Shown piece after piece: positions 61,169 through 64,000 of a stretch of 64,000 nt of DNA (positions are counted from its first letter, which is position 1; every line of letters starts with the position of its first letter). The notes beneath the pieces are model-generated. The model did not search any database. It saw only the letters and a program-made list of their open reading frames with translations, and was not told the origin of the DNA. A program made the translations under genes and the position numbers. The DNA is from Gottfriedia luciferensis (GTDB lineage: Bacteria; Bacillota; Bacilli; Bacillales; Bacillaceae_G), in NCBI RefSeq assembly GCF_001712755.1, contig NZ_MDKC01000037.1:62001-126000 (forward strand). Direction: 5' to 3'.

Positions 61169-61999
61169 TTACTTTTTATTTTGGCCAGTAATTTCAATTG
61201 ATACTATTTCAGGTGGTGTAAATAGGCGAATTGGTAGTTTAGTTGTTCCAATTCCATTTGAAACGACTAAATGACTATTATATTTACTTGATAGGGTGTA
61301 AACACCTCGGTTATATTTCTTTGCGTATGGAGGCATTATAAAGGACTTATATAAAGGTAAATAGATTTGTCCGCCATGGCTATGGCCAGAGAGCTGAAGA
61401 TTTATCGGATAGGTTTTCGTCAAATCGGCAATGTCAGGTTCATGTGCTAGAACAACCGTATAACTATTTTTTTGAATTCGATCTAAAATGTCATTATATT
61501 GTTTGTTTCCTAGCATATAATCATCGAGACCGATAAATGAAACTTTTTGTTTTTGAACGTAATAAGTTTTTTCTTCGTTTTTTAATAATATAAAATTACT
61601 TTCGGTTAACAGCTCTTCGTATTGTTCAGTAAAATAACCTCCATGATCATGGTTACCGTATATTGCAAGCTTTCCTATTTTTGGATTAAGTTCTTTTAAA
61701 AGCCGAATAACTTCATTCTTGTAAGAAAACTTTCGTATATCACTAACCAAATCCCCAGTAAATAGAATAAAATCAGGCTTCATTTGGTTTATATTTTTTA
61801 TTACCTTTTTAAATCGTTCTATATCTTTTTTATTATTAAAGTGAGTATCAGAGATTTGGATTAATTTAATAGTAGTATTTGAATTTAACCGATTGTCTGA
61901 AAATATTAAATGCTTAGTTCGAATTGATGTTGGCTCAACATAGACTGAATAATAGATTGTACAAATTAATAGTAAAAAAAATGATGTAAGTTTTATTTT
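61169..61999 (-). CDS. ykuE: Metallophosphoesterase YkuE
   Basis: 276 residues from a TTG start at 61999 after GGGGGACAA; a longer frame to 62077 has no site. An N-terminal membrane segment or signal (TSFFLLLICTIYYSVYV) is followed by a calcineurin-like domain: IQISDTHFNNK (Asp, His), FILFTGDLVSD, AIYGNHDHGGYF, VVLAHEPDIAD and LQLSGHSHGGQIYLPLYKS. YkuE of B. subtilis is a Tat-exported, wall-bound phosphoesterase; here I see no twin-Arg motif, so the export route may differ. It is divergent from fadH. Confidence 0.9.
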   Translation of the reverse strand, partial: KIKLTSFFLLLICTIYYSVYVEPTSIRTKHLIFSDNRLNSNTTIKLIQISDTHFNNKKDIERFKKVIKNINQMKPDFILFTGDLVSDIRKFSYKNEVIRLLKELNPKIGKLAIYGNHDHGGYFTEQYEELLTESNFILLKNEEKTYYVQKQKVSFIGLDDYMLGNKQYNDILDRIQKNSYTVVLAHEPDIADLTKTYPINLQLSGHSHGGQIYLPLYKSFIMPPYAKKYNRGVYTLSSKYNSHLVVSNGIGTTKLPIRLFTPPEIVSIEITGQNKK

Positions 62000-62123
62000 C
62001 AATTGTCCCCCGACCTTTTTAAAGAAATAAATACTGCATATTATATTAAATAGTTTAATTGTTAAAAATATTCTCAAAATAACAAAATGTTGTTAAACTA
62101 TAGACACAAAGGGAGTGATACGA

Positions 62124-62888
62124 GTGAAGGATAAGGTTGTGATCGTTACTGGTGGCTCTAGTGGAATGGGGAAAGCAATGGCTATGCGCTTTGCAAAGGA
62201 TGGTGCAAGAGTGGTCATTGCCGGAAGAGATTTAGAAAAATTAAATAATGCAAAAGAAGAAATTGAACAATTTGATGGTCAAGTATTACCAATAGCTATG
62301 GATGTTCGGGATCCTGAATTAATTAAAAATATGGTAAATGAAGTTGATCAAACATTTGGAACGATAGACTTCTTAGTAAATAATGCGGCTGGTAATTTTA
62401 TTTGTGCTGCAGAGGATTTGTCTGTAAACGGTTGGAACACGGTTATAAATATCGTTTTAAATGGAACCTTTTATTGTAGTTCTGAAGTAGGAAGGTATAT
62501 GATACAACATAAAATTAAAGGTGCGATCACAAATATAATTGCTACATATGCTTGGGATGCGGGTCCTGGAGTCATTCACTCTGCATCAGCTAAAGCTGGA
62601 GTTCTTGCTATGACTAGAACTTTAGCAGTTGAGTGGGGGAGAAAATATGGAATTAGAGTCAATGCGATTGCTCCTGGACCTATTGAACGTACAGGTGGAG
62701 CAGCTAAACTATGGCTTTCTGAGGAATTAGAAAACCGCACAATTCAAAGTGTACCACTAGGCCGTTTGGGTACTCCAGAAGAAATAGCGGGACTTTGTGC
62801 ATATTTATTTTCAAATGAGGCTGGTTATATTAATGGTTCTTGTTTTACAATGGATGGAGGACAGTCCTTACATCAATACCCATTCTAG
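62124..62888 (+). CDS. fadH: 2,4-dienoyl-CoA reductase FadH (YkuF)
   Basis: 254 residues, the length of B. subtilis FadH. Short-chain dehydrogenase with VIVTGGSSGMGKAMAMRFAK, FLVNNAAGNFICAAEDLSVN, the catalytic region IIATYAWDAGPGVIHSASAK (a Tyr is shifted relative to classical SDRs, as in dienoyl-CoA reductases) and NAIAPGPIERTGG. It reduces 2,4-dienoyl-CoA during degradation of unsaturated fatty acids. GTG start at 62124, 8 bases after GGGAG; the GTG at 62115 lies in that site. It is followed by ykuI. Confidence 0.92.
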   Translation: MKDKVVIVTGGSSGMGKAMAMRFAKDGARVVIAGRDLEKLNNAKEEIEQFDGQVLPIAMDVRDPELIKNMVNEVDQTFGTIDFLVNNAAGNFICAAEDLSVNGWNTVINIVLNGTFYCSSEVGRYMIQHKIKGAITNIIATYAWDAGPGVIHSASAKAGVLAMTRTLAVEWGRKYGIRVNAIAPGPIERTGGAAKLWLSEELENRTIQSVPLGRLGTPEEIAGLCAYLFSNEAGYINGSCFTMDGGQSLHQYPF

Positions 62889-62901
62889 AAGGAGGTTCAA
62901 A

Positions 62902-64000
62902 ATGGATCCTTTAGACGTAATAAGTAACTTAGATAAAGTCGTACCATATTTTCAACCAATATATGGAGCCGATACACAAAATTGTGTAGGAGTAGAGGTT
63001 GTTGGTAGACTAAAACTTGAAAATTTACACAGCCTTGAATTCTTCTTTGCAAATGATTTGGTGCCAGATGACTACTTATTAGAGGTTGACAATCATATAT
63101 TAATTCAAGCTCTCGATGAAGTTGTACAATCTAAATTCGAAGGTGGTATTTTTATTAATCGTCACCCTTCAGCACTTCTTTCAGATGACCCGGAAAATCT
63201 TTTAGCGATTTTACAATCATATGAAGAAAAGGGAATACAACTAAATAAAATTGTCATTATACTTCAACATCAACTTTTTTATGGTTTTGAGAAAGAACTA
63301 AAAAATTTAATTACATATTATCAAACTTATGGTATTAAATTTGCGATTAATAGCGTAAATGAGAAGTTAATTAACTTAGAGAAACTTCGGTTTTTATCTC
63401 CTGATATCATTAAAATCGATTTTAAAATGGTTCAACAACTTCATACATCATCATTTCAAGATTTGTTAAATTCCGTAATTTATGTGGCAAGAAAAGTAGG
63501 GGCATCGATGTATTACGATGGAATAATCGATTCAATTCAATTAAGAAATGCATGGAAGAATGGTGGAAGATTTTATCAAGGTGCTTACTTGTTTATACCT
63601 CAACCATCAATTCGTCAATTAAATCATGAATGTGAGCCATTAAAAAATGATATCTTAAAATATATTCGAGGCGAAAAGAACAAATTAATTGCGCTAAGAG
63701 ATATGACTAATTTAATACAACAAAAAGTCGAATCGACTATTAATAAATTTAAATTAGGAGTGGATTTAAATTCATTTTTAATTAATATATCAAGTGAATT
63801 AAATTCCTTTTGTTTTAGGATGTATATTTGTGATGAGGATGGTTTTCAGCAATCAGCGAACTTGTTTAAAATTAATGGTGAGCAGTGGGAGCTTCAAGAA
63901 AAGTATAAAGGTAGAAACTGGAGCTGGAGGCCGTATTTTTTAGAAACCGTTTTGAAAATGCAATCAAATGATCAGGGACAATTATCAGATATATACAGAG
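62902..64000 (+). CDS. ykuI: EAL-domain protein YkuI (3' end outside window)
   Basis: 366 codons are visible from an ATG after AGAAGGAGG, 13 bases past fadH; the frame is still open at the window end, and B. subtilis YkuI has about 407 residues. The EAL domain (about 1-250) begins VPYFQPIYGADTQNCVGVEV. The signature is EVV in place of EAL; the Asn of FINRHPS, the Lys of IIKIDFK and the Gln of GGRFYQGAYLF are kept, but the catalytic Glu and the DDFG loop are replaced (IVIILQHQ, FAINSVNEK). It therefore probably binds cyclic-di-GMP without cutting it, as reported for YkuI. A C-terminal PAS-like sensor domain follows. Confidence 0.9.
   Translation, partial: MDPLDVISNLDKVVPYFQPIYGADTQNCVGVEVVGRLKLENLHSLEFFFANDLVPDDYLLEVDNHILIQALDEVVQSKFEGGIFINRHPSALLSDDPENLLAILQSYEEKGIQLNKIVIILQHQLFYGFEKELKNLITYYQTYGIKFAINSVNEKLINLEKLRFLSPDIIKIDFKMVQQLHTSSFQDLLNSVIYVARKVGASMYYDGIIDSIQLRNAWKNGGRFYQGAYLFIPQPSIRQLNHECEPLKNDILKYIRGEKNKLIALRDMTNLIQQKVESTINKFKLGVDLNSFLINISSELNSFCFRMYICDEDGFQQSANLFKINGEQWELQEKYKGRNWSWRPYFLETVLKMQSNDQGQLSDIYR

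Overview
The window comes from a low-GC, endospore-forming Gram-positive bacterium of the Bacillaceae. Supporting evidence: an alpha/beta small acid-soluble spore protein, a Spo0E-type phosphatase, CotF-like and Gly/Pro/Tyr-rich coat-like proteins, two sporulation-kinase-type sensors, a class IV PHA synthase operon (phaRBC opposite phaQ-phaP-phaJ, the arrangement known from Bacillus megaterium and B. cereus), and gene order at the right end that follows the Bacillus subtilis glcT-ptsG-ptsH-ptsI ... ykwC ... patA ... ykyB ... ykuE-fadH-ykuI neighbourhood. The genus cannot be fixed from sequence alone. No rRNA, tRNA, CRISPR array, transposase or intact prophage is visible.

Layout. 1-4 kb: 3' part of adhE, an RluA-type pseudouridine synthase and CutC. 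4-9.7 kb: secreted CAP protein, a gene-poor stretch with a decayed gene and a repeat element, an NAD-binding reductase, a 52-bp tandem array, the GlcNAc transporter nagP, and a SASP. 9.7-13.8 kb: PHA storage cluster. 14-23 kb: assorted metabolic and sporulation genes (FAD oxidoreductase, YetF-like, DUF3189, CotF-like, DinB, B12-binding radical SAM, orphan mtnB, Spo0E-like, MarR). 23.7-35 kb: M3 peptidase, RND efflux pump, small proteins, nrdI-nrdE-nrdF, quinone oxidoreductase. 35.5-42 kb: PAS histidine kinase, DUF72, bdbC, deoD, an exported protein, HAD phosphatase and a secreted ComEC-like metallo-beta-lactamase protein. 42-51.4 kb: amino-sugar and glucose PTS block (nagA-nagB-nagR, glcT, ptsG, ptsH, ptsI). 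51.5-64 kb: ArsR, nitroreductase, ykwC, RDD protein, patA, corA, KinB-like kinase, HTH/DUF3967 protein, holin-like protein, ykyB, coat-like protein, ykuE, fadH and the start of ykuI.

How the genes work together. GlcNAc enters through NagP and is processed by NagA and NagB. NagR-type operators in front of both nagP and nagA, 33 kb apart, tie them together, and CcpA (cre) sites lie at nagP and ptsG. GlcT acts on an RNA antiterminator in the ptsG leader. The PHA cluster has a dyad operator over the phaQ -10 box, fitting PhaQ autorepression. nrdIEF carries a pair of NrdR boxes.

The most unusual structure is a family of intergenic elements of about 0.5 kb (four loci, five copies of a roughly 125-bp GC-rich core). 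Each sits directly after the T-tract of a gene's intrinsic terminator, always in the same orientation to that gene. At three of the four loci the complete terminator hairpin is repeated on the far side, as if insertion duplicated a whole terminator of about 30 bp. Two other arrays (seven 52-bp units; seven TGCAAWTAAA motifs spaced about 21 bp) also deserve attention.
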